Source: Parvibaculum sp040390855 (GTDB lineage: Bacteria > Pseudomonadota > Alphaproteobacteria > Parvibaculales > Parvibaculaceae). From it: DNA of 54,142 bases. Of this stretch, positions 27,269-36,547 are shown one piece after another (positions within the stretch are counted from its first letter, which is position 1; each line of letters starts with the position of its first letter). A program made the translations under genes and the position numbers. The stretch spans positions 1-54,142 of the forward strand of contig JAZJXO010000003.1 of the NCBI GenBank assembly GCA_040390855.1, read 5' to 3'. Below the pieces are notes generated by a model. That model saw only the letters and a program-made list of their open reading frames with translations. It was not told the origin of the DNA and ran no database searches.

Positions 27269-27355
27269 CATTCGGGTAAAATGCACCCGATTGAAAGCCG
27301 TGCTAAAAGGGTCTATCCCTCGCGGCCTGAACCCTGACGGCATAAAGCTCCCCAC

Positions 27356-29011
27356 ATGAAAATGGCGCCCCTTCCCTACCTGCTCGGCATTGTCGCTGCT
27401 GCTCTCATCAGTGTGTGTATCTGGAAATATCTTGGTGCTCCCATCGCCATGGTTGATGCGCCGTCCGGAAAAGTCCATTGCGTGAGCTACACGCCCTATC
27501 GTGGCGATGAAACCCCTTATGATCAGACTTTGACCGCCGACCCCGTCAATATGGATCAGGATTTTGCCCAGCTCTCGGCGGTGACCGATTGCGTGCGCAT
27601 CTACAGCGTCGATCACGGACTTGATGCCGCTGTGCCGCTCGCCGCCAAACATCATATGCAGGTGTTGCTCGGCATCTGGATCGGCTTCAGCGAAGACTTC
27701 AATCAAAAGCAAATCGCCAAGGCCATCGAAGTCGCCAATCAATATCCAGACACCATCCGCGCCATCATTGTCGGCAACGAAGTCTTGTTGCGCGGTGAGC
27801 AGGCACCGGAAGATCTGCTACGCTATATCAATCAGGTCAAAGCCGCCACGACACGACCTGTCACCTATGCCGATGTGACCGACTTCTGGCTGAAAGCACC
27901 GATTGAACTCAGTCAGGCCGTGGACTTCATCACCATCCACATTCTGCCCTATTGGGAAGACAATCCGACATCAGCGGCCAACGGCGTTGCCTATCTCGAC
28001 CAAGTGCGCCACGAAGCTGCCGAACACTTTCCCGGCAAGCGCATCTTCATCGGCGAGACGGGGTTTCCGAGCGCCGGACGTCAACGCGAAGACGCGCGGC
28101 CCTCTATTGTCTCGCAGGCTCTCTACCTGCGCAGCTTTGCCGACTATGCCGAAACGCATGATCTCGATTACAACCTCATCGAAGCCTATGACCAGCCGTG
28201 GAAACGCGGACAGGAAGGCACGGTCGGCGGCAAATGGGGGTTCTTTACTACAGACCGTCTGCCTAAATTTCCGTGGACCGGCCCCGTTTCGGAACATCCA
28301 GACTGGCGCATGAAAGCGGGCATCGCCTTTGGTCTCTCGCTTATCATCCTCACCGTCATGGCATGGCGCGGCGGCAAGCCCGAAGCCCTTGGCGGCTTGG
28401 GTGCCGGTTTCGGAGCGGGCTTTGCAGGCTCGGCGCTGCTCCTCCAGATCATACATTCACATGTGGCATGGCGCTCGCCCATTGAAGGCCTTGTCGAAGT
28501 GATGCTCTTTCTGATCTCTCTCGCCGTGCTTTATTTCGTGCTGCCGGAAATCACAAAGAAGCGCGCGGGCATTGCCCCTTTATCAATTTACGACACGCTG
28601 AACTGGCTGCGTCACCCGACAAAACATAACCGCAGCATCGCGCTCTATCTCGGCCTGACGCAGCTTGCCGCCACATTTTCGGCTCTCGTTGTTTCCATGG
28701 GTTTGAACTTTGACAGCCGCTATCGCGATTTTCCATTGGCGGCTTTCGCGCTGCCTGCGCTGAGCTTTGCACTGCTCGCCTTCAATCGCGGTGACCAGAA
28801 ACGCGTGAACGGAGATCGTCGCGAGGAGGTCGTCTTTTCGCTGCTGTTTCTGATCAGCGCCGTGCTCATCGCCACTGAAGAAGGCCCGCTCAATATCAAT
28901 GCGTTGCTCTGGTGCACATTGAACGTGATCTTCGTGCTGCCCTGGTCCGGTCAGTTGCTCGCTACTGTGAAGGGTCTCTTCGTCAGGCCCGCGGCAGTCG
29001 CAAACACGTGA
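27356..29011 (+). CDS. GH17-domain membrane protein, NdvC-like beta-glucan enzyme
   Basis: This 551-residue protein starts with a signal anchor (residues 5-25). A periplasmic GH17-like domain follows (about 38-300), with putative acid/base E142 in GNE142V and nucleophile E234 in FIGE234TGFPSAG. From about 315 to 540 there are six or seven membrane helices. This layout resembles Bradyrhizobium NdvC, needed for beta-1,6 branching of periplasmic glucans (recalled). A transglycosylase role on beta-glucan is inferred; a glycosyltransferase such as NdvB is not in the window. The 3' end overlaps the convergent gene by 29 bp. Confidence 0.85.
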   Translation: MKMAPLPYLLGIVAAALISVCIWKYLGAPIAMVDAPSGKVHCVSYTPYRGDETPYDQTLTADPVNMDQDFAQLSAVTDCVRIYSVDHGLDAAVPLAAKHHMQVLLGIWIGFSEDFNQKQIAKAIEVANQYPDTIRAIIVGNEVLLRGEQAPEDLLRYINQVKAATTRPVTYADVTDFWLKAPIELSQAVDFITIHILPYWEDNPTSAANGVAYLDQVRHEAAEHFPGKRIFIGETGFPSAGRQREDARPSIVSQALYLRSFADYAETHDLDYNLIEAYDQPWKRGQEGTVGGKWGFFTTDRLPKFPWTGPVSEHPDWRMKAGIAFGLSLIILTVMAWRGGKPEALGGLGAGFGAGFAGSALLLQIIHSHVAWRSPIEGLVEVMLFLISLAVLYFVLPEITKKRAGIAPLSIYDTLNWLRHPTKHNRSIALYLGLTQLAATFSALVVSMGLNFDSRYRDFPLAAFALPALSFALLAFNRGDQKRVNGDRREEVVFSLLFLISAVLIATEEGPLNINALLWCTLNVIFVLPWSGQLLATVKGLFVRPAAVANT

Positions 29012-29378
29012 GCACGAGGCCGATAGCCGCGAGATCGGCATTATAGAGAACAAGCCCCATCAGGCTCATTACATAACCGAGCCAGACCGCCCAGCGCCAA
29101 CCAAAAGCAAGACCAAGCACACCACCGCCAAGGCCAAGCCAGCCCCAGGCCTTCCAGAGATGCATCATCACCACGCCCTGACGCGGTGTGCACCACCACG
29201 GGGTCACCGTATCAGCACAGGCAAAGCCGATGTCATGGGGTTCGATGACGAGATAGCGCAGGGCAATCGCGGCGCCGAGCGAAGCCAGCCCCACACCGAC
29301 CCAAAGCGCAATGCGCGAAAGCGGCCATTGCGGGACTTCACGCGGAACAGGACCGGACAGGTCGGAGGCAGGACTCAT
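28983..29378 (-). CDS. small integral membrane protein, family not recognised
   Basis: This 131-residue protein has about four membrane helices. Between helices 1 and 2 a probable periplasmic loop holds two Cys residues (FACADTVTPWWCTPRQG), which could form a disulfide. I do not recognise the family. The ATG at 29378 is chosen because the longer frame runs through the gapR terminator hairpin. The gene is convergent with the GH17 gene, overlapping it by 29 bp, and lies downstream of gapR. Confidence 0.65.
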   Translation of the reverse strand: MSPASDLSGPVPREVPQWPLSRIALWVGVGLASLGAAIALRYLVIEPHDIGFACADTVTPWWCTPRQGVVMMHLWKAWGWLGLGGGVLGLAFGWRWAVWLGYVMSLMGLVLYNADLAAIGLVLTCLRLPRA

Positions 29379-29402
29379 CTCTTGGTTGCTCGCATTACGA
29401 AA

Positions 29403-29430
29403 GCCAAAGGCGCGCCGCATTGGCGCGCCT
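29403..29430 (-). terminator. intrinsic terminator of gapR
   Basis: The perfect stem AGGCGCGCC/GGCGCGCCT (29408-29416 with 29422-29430) has a 5-nt loop and, on the minus strand, the tail TTTGGCTTT. It lies 35 nt after the gapR stop. Confidence 0.7.
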
Positions 29431-29464
29431 CATGCCTATAGCAGATGTGAGGGACGAGACAAAG

Positions 29465-29731
29465 TTACTCGATCATGCCGAGAGCATGGAGATATAGCTC
29501 AAGGATCGCCTCGGCTTCCTGACGCTCGGCCTTGTCCTGCTTGCGGATGCGCACAACCTGACGCAGCGTCTTGGTGTCGAAGCCGTTGCCTTTGGCTTCG
29601 GCATAGACTTCCTTGATGTCGGCAGCGGTTGCCGCTTTTTCTTCTTCGAGGCGTTCGATGCGCTCGATGATGGAGCGCAACTGGTCGTGTGCGACGCCGC
29701 CATTATTCACAGGGATATTGCCGTCCGCCAT
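29465..29731 (-). CDS. gapR: GapR family DNA-binding protein (DUF2312)
   Basis: This 88-residue helical protein of the GapR/DUF2312 family has the core LRSIIERIERLEEEKAATAADIKEVYAEAKGNGFDTKTLRQVVRIRKQD and a C-terminal LELYLHALGM. In Caulobacter, GapR is a nucleoid-associated tetramer that tracks overtwisted AT-rich DNA ahead of forks and RNA polymerase. The length and order of helices fit. It ends in a good terminator. The DUF1244 gene lies 127 bp upstream on the same strand. Confidence 0.92.
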   Translation of the reverse strand: MADGNIPVNNGGVAHDQLRSIIERIERLEEEKAATAADIKEVYAEAKGNGFDTKTLRQVVRIRKQDKAERQEAEAILELYLHALGMIE

Positions 29732-29857
29732 GATGCGTCGCTCCTTTTATCCATTGGGTGATTAGGGTTGCCGACACTATCGGCGGGGCTCGCGCCCAGC
29801 AATATCACGCGGACAGAAACCTGTGGATATTACCGAGCCCGATTGCAAAAAAGCCTT

Positions 29858-30160
29858 TTATCCGTGGGATTTTTTTTGCGCGGCCTCAAAAGCCGCAAGC
29901 TGGGCAGGCGTGGCGTCCGGCTGATACTTTGCCTTCCATTCGGCAAACGGCATTCCATAAATCTCTGCCCGCGCCTCGTCCCTGCTCATCTCGATTCCGC
30001 GTTCTGCGCCCGCTTCACGCAACCAATCGCCAAGACAGTTGCGACAGAAGCCCGCCATGATCATCAGGTCAATGTTTTGCACATCTGTGCGTGCGCCAAG
30101 ATGCGCTACAAGACGACGGAAAGCAGCCGCTTCAAGCTCGGTCTGTGTGGTCTTGTCCAT
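29858..30160 (-). CDS. DUF1244 family protein
   Basis: This 100-residue cytosolic protein of the DUF1244 family is common in alphaproteobacteria. The signature is LMIMAGFCRNCLGDWL, with a CRNC pair that could bind metal, then DEARAEIYGMPFAEWKAKYQ. Function is unknown. It starts 18 nt after the N-formylglutamate amidohydrolase stop, so it is in that operon. Confidence 0.87.
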   Translation of the reverse strand: MDKTTQTELEAAAFRRLVAHLGARTDVQNIDLMIMAGFCRNCLGDWLREAGAERGIEMSRDEARAEIYGMPFAEWKAKYQPDATPAQLAAFEAAQKKSHG

Positions 30161-30178
30161 AAGCCTCTCCTCAATCTT

Positions 30179-30970
30179 TCAATCGGTGCGCGAGCCGTAA
30201 AATCTGATCTCACGCATATAGGCAGCCCTGGCCGCTTCGTCCACCAGACGCGTCAGGCGGGCCACCCACTCGGCCTGACCCTCCGGTTCCGCGATGAGGT
30301 CTTGCCGGATTTCGACGAGCACATGCGGATAGCCGTTCAATGTGCCGTGACGATAGAGGCAGTCGCCTATAAGCGCACCGGAATAAGGCTCGTTGTCGCC
30401 GACGACGAGCCCCGCTTCGGCCCGCAATGTATCGAGCATCAGTTTCGGCAGCCGATCATCGCGGTCCCACAATATGCCTGCGTGCCACTTGCGGGCAACG
30501 CCGCGCCAGCTCGGTGTGAAACTGTGGATCGACAGAATAACCGGCACATGACCGCCTGCGTAGATACGGGCAAGCGCACCGGCAATCGCAGCGTGATAGG
30601 GCTCGTAGTAGGTTTCGAGCCGGTGCCTGAACTCCGTCTTGTCCTGAAAAGCATCAACGTAACGGTTTGCCGGAATGATCGCACCATCAGACAACTTCAT
30701 CACCAGCGTCGGATCATCCGCACCACGATTGAGATCGACGAGAAGCCGCGAATAGCGCGCGAGCACGGCGGGACAGTTGAGCGCCATCGCAAGCCCGCGC
30801 GAAACCTCTGCCGCACCGATGTCATAGGCGATATGACGGGAAAATTCCGCCGCCGCCAGACCGAGAGAGCCATAGCCGTCCGGCAAAGCATTTGACGCAT
30901 GATCGCAGACAACAAGAAAGCCGGACCGAGACCCGGCTTGCACATCGCTGTTGAACAGTTCAAACGCCAA
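30179..30970 (-). CDS. N-formylglutamate amidohydrolase family protein
   Basis: This 263-residue protein of the FGase family (PF05013) hydrolyses N-formylglutamate, the last step of one histidine-degradation route, or a related N-acyl amino acid. Family motifs are LVVCDHASNALP near the N-terminus, LLVDLNRGADDP, ILSIHSFTPSWRG, and the C-terminal HVLVEIRQDLI. No ATG fits. The TTG at 30970 is chosen because AGAAGG lies 8 nt before it; a GTG at 30943 is an alternative. This leaves only 51 bp to the divergent glycerate kinase. Other hut genes are absent. Confidence 0.85.
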   Translation of the reverse strand: MAFELFNSDVQAGSRSGFLVVCDHASNALPDGYGSLGLAAAEFSRHIAYDIGAAEVSRGLAMALNCPAVLARYSRLLVDLNRGADDPTLVMKLSDGAIIPANRYVDAFQDKTEFRHRLETYYEPYHAAIAGALARIYAGGHVPVILSIHSFTPSWRGVARKWHAGILWDRDDRLPKLMLDTLRAEAGLVVGDNEPYSGALIGDCLYRHGTLNGYPHVLVEIRQDLIAEPEGQAEWVARLTRLVDEAARAAYMREIRFYGSRTD

Positions 30971-31021
30971 AATGTCTGCCTTCTGGTGACGCCACACGCG
31001 GCACGCATTATACCCAAGGGC

Positions 31022-32323
31022 ATGACCAAAACACGAGACGAGTCGGGCGGGACAACAAGGAATTTGCTCATCGCACTCTATAGCGAAGCGGTGCACGCGG
31101 CATTGCCCTCCGTCATTCTGAAAGAGCATCTGCCCGCGCGGCCCAAAGGCCGCCTCGTCATCATTGCCATCGGCAAGGCGGCCGCCAGCATGGCCGCTGC
31201 AGCAGAGGCGCATTACGAGGGTGCTGAAGGCATCGCACTGACACGCTATGGCCACAGCGTACCCACGCGCACTGTCAAGGTGGTTGAGGCCGGCCATCCC
31301 GTGCCCGACGCCCATGGCGTTGCGGGTGCCGAGCGCATCATGGCACTGGCGCAGAGCCTCACCGCCGATGATTTCGCCCTCGTGCTGATCTCCGGTGGCG
31401 GTTCCGCGCTCGCTACCCTGCCCGTTGACGGCGTGAGCCTCGCTGACAAGCAGGCGATGACGAGAGACCTTCTTGCATCAGGCGCGCCGATCCAGGAAAT
31501 CAATACGCTGCGCAAGCACCTCTCAAAAATCAAAGGCGGACGACTGGCAAAAGCACTGAGCCCCGCCCGCTCGCTGACGCTGACCATCTCGGATGTTGCA
31601 GGCAATGATGCGACGGTGATTGCATCAGGGCCGACTGTGCCCGATCCGACAACAAAAGAAGATGCGCTGGCCACTCTCGTAAGCCGGAAGATCGACGTAC
31701 CGCCGCATCTGCTCGCCGCCCTCAAAGAAGCCGACGAGAGCCCAAAGGCAAGTGACCCTTGTTTTCAATATGCGGATTATAAATTGGTCGCCAGCGGTGC
31801 GGGCTCGCTCGACGCCGCCGCAAAACACGCCGCTGCCGAAGGATACGAGGTGATCAATCTCGGTGACCGCATCGAAGGCGAAGCGCGCGACGTCGCCCGC
31901 ACTCATGCAAAACTCGCATTGAAGGCAAAAGCGCAAGGCCGCCGCGTCGCGATCCTGTCAGGCGGCGAACTCGCCGTGACCTTCGCTGCAAAAACGAAAG
32001 GGCGCGGCGGACCCAATCAGGAATATGCGCTTGCGCTCTGTCTCGCCCTTGATGGTGCCACAGGCATCTCAAGTCTGGCGGGCGACACGGACGGCATCGA
32101 CGGCGGCACAGGCGCGGCCAATGACCCCGCAGGCGCAATCATCGACGAGACCACATTGTCGCGGGCCCGTGCGAACGGTCTCGATCCGCAAGCCGCCCTC
32201 GACGCCCATGACTCAACGGGCTTCTTCCGTCCCTTGAAAGATTTGCTCGAAACCGGCCCGAGCATGACCAATATCAATGACTTCCGTGTCATACTGGTGG
32301 AACGAAGCACCGATAGGATTTGA
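31022..32323 (+). CDS. glycerate 2-kinase (MOFRL family)
   Basis: This 433-residue protein of the TtuD/GckA family phosphorylates glycerate, feeding 2-phosphoglycerate into glycolysis or the serine cycle. Typical parts are VIAIGKAAASMAAAAE, VEAGHPVPDAHGVAGAERI, LISGGGSALATLP, the central NTLRKHLSKIKGGRLA, and the C-terminal MOFRL domain with GGPNQEYALALCLAL and DGTDGIDGGTGAA-like DTDGIDGGTGAAND. It lies 33 nt upstream of pyruvate kinase, a metabolically logical pair. The ATG at 31022 is used; the frame is open upstream. Confidence 0.92.
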   Translation: MTKTRDESGGTTRNLLIALYSEAVHAALPSVILKEHLPARPKGRLVIIAIGKAAASMAAAAEAHYEGAEGIALTRYGHSVPTRTVKVVEAGHPVPDAHGVAGAERIMALAQSLTADDFALVLISGGGSALATLPVDGVSLADKQAMTRDLLASGAPIQEINTLRKHLSKIKGGRLAKALSPARSLTLTISDVAGNDATVIASGPTVPDPTTKEDALATLVSRKIDVPPHLLAALKEADESPKASDPCFQYADYKLVASGAGSLDAAAKHAAAEGYEVINLGDRIEGEARDVARTHAKLALKAKAQGRRVAILSGGELAVTFAAKTKGRGGPNQEYALALCLALDGATGISSLAGDTDGIDGGTGAANDPAGAIIDETTLSRARANGLDPQAALDAHDSTGFFRPLKDLLETGPSMTNINDFRVILVERSTDRI

Positions 32324-32356
32324 ACAAGCCGACCAAAACGCAAGGAGAGCGTCCCT

Positions 32357-33793
32357 TTGAACCGCCGCCGCAACGTCAAAATCATCGCCACACTCGGTCC
32401 CGCCTCCAGCACGCCTGACATGATCCGCGCTTTGTTCGACGCCGGTGCCGATGTGTTCCGTCTCAACATGAGCCATCTCAATCACGACAATTTGAAGATT
32501 GTGCATGGCTATATCCGGCAGGTGGAAAAAGAAGTCGATCGCCCGATCGCCATTCTCGCCGATTTGCAGGGACCGAAACTGCGCGTCGGTGAAATGGAGG
32601 GCGGCGCGGTGGAACTTGTGACCGGCCAGACATTCCGGCTCGATCTCGACAAGGCAAAAGGCACAAGCATCCGCGCACCGCTGCCGCATCCTGAAATCTT
32701 TGCCTCCGTCAAAACCGGCCACTCCCTGTTGCTTGATGATGGAAAAATCCGTCTGCGCGTGACATCGCACGGGTCCGACTTTGCCGAAACCGAAGTGATG
32801 GTCGGCGGCGTTCTGTCGAACCGCAAAGGCGTCAATGTGCCCGAAGCGGTGCTACCGGTCGCAGCACTCACCGAAAAAGACCGTCGCGATTTTGAAGCGG
32901 CACTTAATCTCGGCGTTGACTGGGTGGCGCTCTCGTTCATTCAGCGGCCCGAAGATATTGCCGAAGCACGCAAGATCGCGCGCGGCCGCGCTTCCATTCT
33001 CGCGAAGATCGAAAAGCCGCAGGCGCTTGTCCATCTCGATGACATTATCGAAATGGCCGACGCGCTGATGGTCGCACGTGGCGACCTCGGCGTTGAACTT
33101 CCGCTCGAACAAGTGCCGGGCTGGCAAAAGCGCATCACACGCGCGGCACGCCGCGCAGGCAAACCCGTCGTCGTCGCGACCCAGATGCTTGAATCCATGA
33201 TAGCCTCCCCCGTGCCGACACGCGCCGAAGTCTCCGACGTGGCCACCGCCGTCTTTGAAGGTGCCGACGCGATCATGCTGTCTGCGGAAAGCGCCGCAGG
33301 CCAATATCCGATTGAAGCCGTGCGCATGATGAACAGCGTTGCCGTCGAGGTCGAAGGGGACAAAACCTATCCCGGCATCATCTATGCCCAGCGCAATGAA
33401 CCCGAAGCAACCGGCGCAGACGCGATCAGCGCGGCAGCCCACATGGTCGCCGATACATTGAAAGCCGCCGCCATTGTCTGCTGGACCAATTCAGGCTCGA
33501 CGGGCCTTCGCATCGCGCGCGAACGACCGATGCTCTCGATCCTTGCCCTGACGCCGGTGCCTGCCACCGCACGCCGCCTCGCTCTCGTCTGGGGCCTGCA
33601 TTGCGTGCTCACCGAAGACGCAAAAGATCTGGAAGATATGGCCGAACGCGCCTGCAACATCGCCTTCCGCGAAGGCTATGCGCAACCCGGCCAGCGCATT
33701 GTCGTGACCGCCGGTGTACCGCTCGGCACACCAGGGGCAACCAATATGCTGCGCGTGGCTTTCGTCGGACGGATGGGAAGTTCGGCGGGCTAG
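32357..33793 (+). CDS. pyk: pyruvate kinase
   Basis: This 478-residue enzyme converts phosphoenolpyruvate and ADP to pyruvate and ATP. Motifs in order are KIIATLGPAS, RLNMSH, the B-domain around 70-165, LAKIEKPQAL with the catalytic Lys, MVARGDLGVELP, and ATQMLESM. The C-terminal allosteric domain is present. The start is TTG, supported by AAGGAGAG 7 nt before it. With the preceding glycerate kinase it forms a two-gene operon that converts glycerate to pyruvate via enolase. Its TAG stop shares CTAG with the stop of the convergent hydrolase. Confidence 0.95.
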   Translation: MNRRRNVKIIATLGPASSTPDMIRALFDAGADVFRLNMSHLNHDNLKIVHGYIRQVEKEVDRPIAILADLQGPKLRVGEMEGGAVELVTGQTFRLDLDKAKGTSIRAPLPHPEIFASVKTGHSLLLDDGKIRLRVTSHGSDFAETEVMVGGVLSNRKGVNVPEAVLPVAALTEKDRRDFEAALNLGVDWVALSFIQRPEDIAEARKIARGRASILAKIEKPQALVHLDDIIEMADALMVARGDLGVELPLEQVPGWQKRITRAARRAGKPVVVATQMLESMIASPVPTRAEVSDVATAVFEGADAIMLSAESAAGQYPIEAVRMMNSVAVEVEGDKTYPGIIYAQRNEPEATGADAISAAAHMVADTLKAAAIVCWTNSGSTGLRIARERPMLSILALTPVPATARRLALVWGLHCVLTEDAKDLEDMAERACNIAFREGYAQPGQRIVVTAGVPLGTPGATNMLRVAFVGRMGSSAG

Positions 33794-34785
33794 TCGCTAA
33801 CGGGTGCGACTTCGACAATATGCGTGCCTGCACGGGGACTCTCGCCGGATGCCAGACGCATCAAGGCATCAATGACAAGATCAGGCCGCACATAATGCGG
33901 CATATGGCCGACGCCCACGAGCTTGATAAGTTCGGACCCTGCAATCTCGTCATGCAGCGCATAAGAATGGAGCTTCGCCCAGACCGTCTTGTCGCGATTG
34001 CCGGTGATAATGATCGTCGGCACTTTGATTTCTCGGTATCGCTTGCTCTGCCCTTTCAGATAGAAGCGCAGGCGCGATGTGTCCGCGCTATTGGCTCTGA
34101 AATTGCCGGGCCGGAACAAGAGCGGCAGGCCGATACGGGTTGCGTAATTCTCCGGCGCCGAGTTGGGCGCGAAATTATTGGCAACACCTGCCGCACTCAG
34201 AAGTTTTCCGCCCGGCACCATCAGCGTGCGCAGAAAAATCTCACCCACCACAGGCTGGCGCACGAGCTTGTGATACCATGATGTCTCGCCTTCCCAGACA
34301 TGCGTTGCTCCGGCAAGAACGAGAAGGCCGCTCAGCGCATCGGGAAATTTGAGCGCATAGGCAGTGGCAACCGCACCACCCCATGAATGACCGAGCAGTA
34401 CAGGTCGCGTCACACCGAGATGGGCCAGCGCTTCGTGCAGCACTTCCGCTTGTGCAGCGGGATCGGTGATGTCTGCGCGGTCGGGACGTCCACTCCAGCC
34501 ATGCCCCGGACGATCAAAGGCGAGGACGCGATGCGTTTTGGAAAGCTCCGGCATCAGACTCTCGACCATATCACCGAGATTGCCACTCGCCCCGTGCACA
34601 AGAACGATTGCGGCACCTTGCGGCGCAGCGGGTGACATTTCGACATAATGAATATCGACGCCGCCTGCCTTCACAAATTTTCCGCGCGGCGGATGGTCCC
34701 GCACCGTTCTGGAAAAGGCATAGGCCGAATAAAGCGCCAGCGGCAAACCGAAGACCGTCGCAACAAGCAACAACGTGATGAGCAT
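33790..34785 (-). CDS. membrane-anchored alpha/beta hydrolase
   Basis: This 331-residue alpha/beta hydrolase begins with one hydrophobic helix (residues 2-24), a likely signal anchor. The catalytic parts are VLVHGASGNLGDM (oxyanion), DRPGHGWSGRP, the nucleophile GHS134WGG and a late His in GVGHMPHYVRPD. The pattern is close to haloalkane-dehalogenase and epoxide-hydrolase relatives, but the substrate is unknown. It is coupled to the TPR gene (stop and start share TGATG). It is not closely related to the two paralogous hydrolases elsewhere in the window. Confidence 0.85.
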   Translation of the reverse strand: MLITLLLVATVFGLPLALYSAYAFSRTVRDHPPRGKFVKAGGVDIHYVEMSPAAPQGAAIVLVHGASGNLGDMVESLMPELSKTHRVLAFDRPGHGWSGRPDRADITDPAAQAEVLHEALAHLGVTRPVLLGHSWGGAVATAYALKFPDALSGLLVLAGATHVWEGETSWYHKLVRQPVVGEIFLRTLMVPGGKLLSAAGVANNFAPNSAPENYATRIGLPLLFRPGNFRANSADTSRLRFYLKGQSKRYREIKVPTIIITGNRDKTVWAKLHSYALHDEIAGSELIKLVGVGHMPHYVRPDLVIDALMRLASGESPRAGTHIVEVAPVSD

Positions 34786-35393
34786 CAGATACCGCGTCCT
34801 TCGACATCGAGCGACAATGATTTCTCAGTTTGCGCCGCGCCGTCGAGCCACGGATTGATGGCCAGCGCACGACGGAAAACTTCAAGCGCCCCTTTTTTGT
34901 CGCCAAGTTCTTCCAGCATCAGTGCGAGCCCGCCCATCGCCACGAACTGACGTGGCTCAAGCCGCAGGACCTGCTCGAGATCGGACAGTGCGCGCGAATA
35001 ATTATTCCGCACATAGAAGACCGTCGCACGCTTGTGCCAGCCTTCGGCAAAGCCAGGTTCAAGCTCGACGATCTCGTTGAAATAAAAAAACGCGCGCTCA
35101 TAGTTTTTAGCGTCAAACGCTTCGAGCCCGCGATTCATCAGAATGTCGATACTGGGACTGCCTGATTGCAACCAGACCTGTTCGATTGCGGCTTCAATCG
35201 CCTTGCCCTCAGCATCGGTCTGCGCTTTGGCCAGTTGAGAAAAAAGACTGTCGAGAAGGGCCGCGCGCGGCGGTTTGTTTTGTTCTTCGGATTGCGGTGG
35301 CGGCGGCGCGATTTCAGCCCGTGCCGGTGCGCCTGAAGCACCAAGCGCAATCAGGGCGGCCGACAAAAGAAAAACCCGGACGTTCAGAACCAT
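34785..35393 (-). CDS. periplasmic TPR-repeat protein
   Basis: This 202-residue protein has a signal peptide cleaved after about residue 26 (ASGAPARA) and a Pro-rich stretch. Three TPR-like repeats span about residues 85-190, including RGLEAFDAKNYERAFFYFNEIVELEPGFAEGWHKRATVFY and ALEVFRRALAINPWLDG. It probably works as a protein-interaction scaffold in the periplasm. The ATG at 35393 gives the signal peptide at the N-terminus; the frame extends 44 codons upstream. It lies upstream of, and is coupled to, the hydrolase gene. Confidence 0.83.
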   Translation of the reverse strand: MVLNVRVFLLSAALIALGASGAPARAEIAPPPPQSEEQNKPPRAALLDSLFSQLAKAQTDAEGKAIEAAIEQVWLQSGSPSIDILMNRGLEAFDAKNYERAFFYFNEIVELEPGFAEGWHKRATVFYVRNNYSRALSDLEQVLRLEPRQFVAMGGLALMLEELGDKKGALEVFRRALAINPWLDGAAQTEKSLSLDVEGRGI

Positions 35394-35427
35394 TTGAGAA
35401 GCATAGGCCCTGCAATGTTTTCCGTCA

Positions 35428-36486
35428 TCAGGTGTTGAGATCCTGCATGACGCAACCGTCAAACTCGGTGATGAAATCGGCGCCATAGGCAAGCGACGGT
35501 GTCTGGAAACCGGCATGGACTTCACCGTTCAAAGCGCGGCGCACGATTTCAAGGCTTGTCATGGCCGTGAGCGTATAGCCTTCAGGCGTGGTGAGACGCG
35601 AGACGACGCGGTCGCCTGCGGCATTCACCGCTTCACCAATCAGCGTGCCATGACCGGCGCGGCGCTCCGTATCGGTCGGACCTTCCGGCATCCGATCAAC
35701 CTGCGCTTTCAACCGGCGCTGCATGAAACCGAGGCTTGCAACCCAACGTTTAAAACCGCCGAGACCCGCCATTTGTTCAAGCTCGGGGCTCGCTTCGAAA
35801 TAAACGGTGATCGCCGGAATGTCAGTCGAGTAGAAGGCGGTGGACACATCGCCCCAGCCCATGCCTATGGCGGGACGCAGACCTTGCCCGAAATCGACCT
35901 GCGTGCGCGGCGGGGATTTCAGCGCGACGATCCGGCCATCGCGGCGGACGCGCGTGCCTTTGCCGACACTCTCTATCCCCGTCTTGGCCGTCCCGCGCGA
36001 CATGGAGGTAAGGCCACCAATGGAAATGGAAAGCTCGGTCGCATCGGGCATCCGCGCCTTCATGTGAGCGGCGAGACAGTCGCTGGGGACAACGTCGAAA
36101 CCGACGCCCGGCAGCACCATGATACCCGCTGCCTTGGCCGCCTCGTCGCGCGCAGCGCAGGCCTCGAAGACATCAATTTCGCCTGTAATATCAAGATAAT
36201 GCGTGCCCGTGCGCAGGCAGGCATCAAGCATAGGCTTTGACGTCTGGGAAAAGGGTCCGGCGATGTGAAGGACGAGATCGACCTCCCCCAACACGCTCTC
36301 CAATGTCGCGGTGTCGGACAAACCGAACGCCCGAAAATCAAAGCCGTGCTGACCCGCGACCGATTTCAGACGCGCCTCGTTACGCCCGCCGAGGATCGGA
36401 TGCATCCCGAGCGCTTTGGCGGTGCGGGCGACGAGTTTGCCTGTGTAACCGGTGGCTCCGTAGATCAGGAAGCGGTCGTTCAGCAT
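35428..36486 (-). CDS. saccharopine-dehydrogenase-like NAD(P)-binding oxidoreductase
   Basis: This 352-residue protein has an N-terminal Rossmann fold (FLIYGATGYTGKLVARTA, then GGRNEARL). Following segments are LVLHIAGPFSQTSKPMLDACLRTGTHYLDITGE and VLPGVGFDVVPSDCLAAHM. This places it in the saccharopine dehydrogenase NADP-binding / trans-acting enoyl reductase group, whose bacterial members often reduce lipid intermediates. The exact reaction is unknown. The ATG at 36486 is chosen over a TTG three codons upstream. The TPR gene follows 34 nt later, so an operon of three genes is likely. Confidence 0.85.
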   Translation of the reverse strand: MLNDRFLIYGATGYTGKLVARTAKALGMHPILGGRNEARLKSVAGQHGFDFRAFGLSDTATLESVLGEVDLVLHIAGPFSQTSKPMLDACLRTGTHYLDITGEIDVFEACAARDEAAKAAGIMVLPGVGFDVVPSDCLAAHMKARMPDATELSISIGGLTSMSRGTAKTGIESVGKGTRVRRDGRIVALKSPPRTQVDFGQGLRPAIGMGWGDVSTAFYSTDIPAITVYFEASPELEQMAGLGGFKRWVASLGFMQRRLKAQVDRMPEGPTDTERRAGHGTLIGEAVNAAGDRVVSRLTTPEGYTLTAMTSLEIVRRALNGEVHAGFQTPSLAYGADFITEFDGCVMQDLNT

Positions 36487-36547
36487 CGTCTTCAATCCTC
36501 AAAGCGGCACGGACTTGTATCCCCTTGACGACTATATCGGATTCGCA

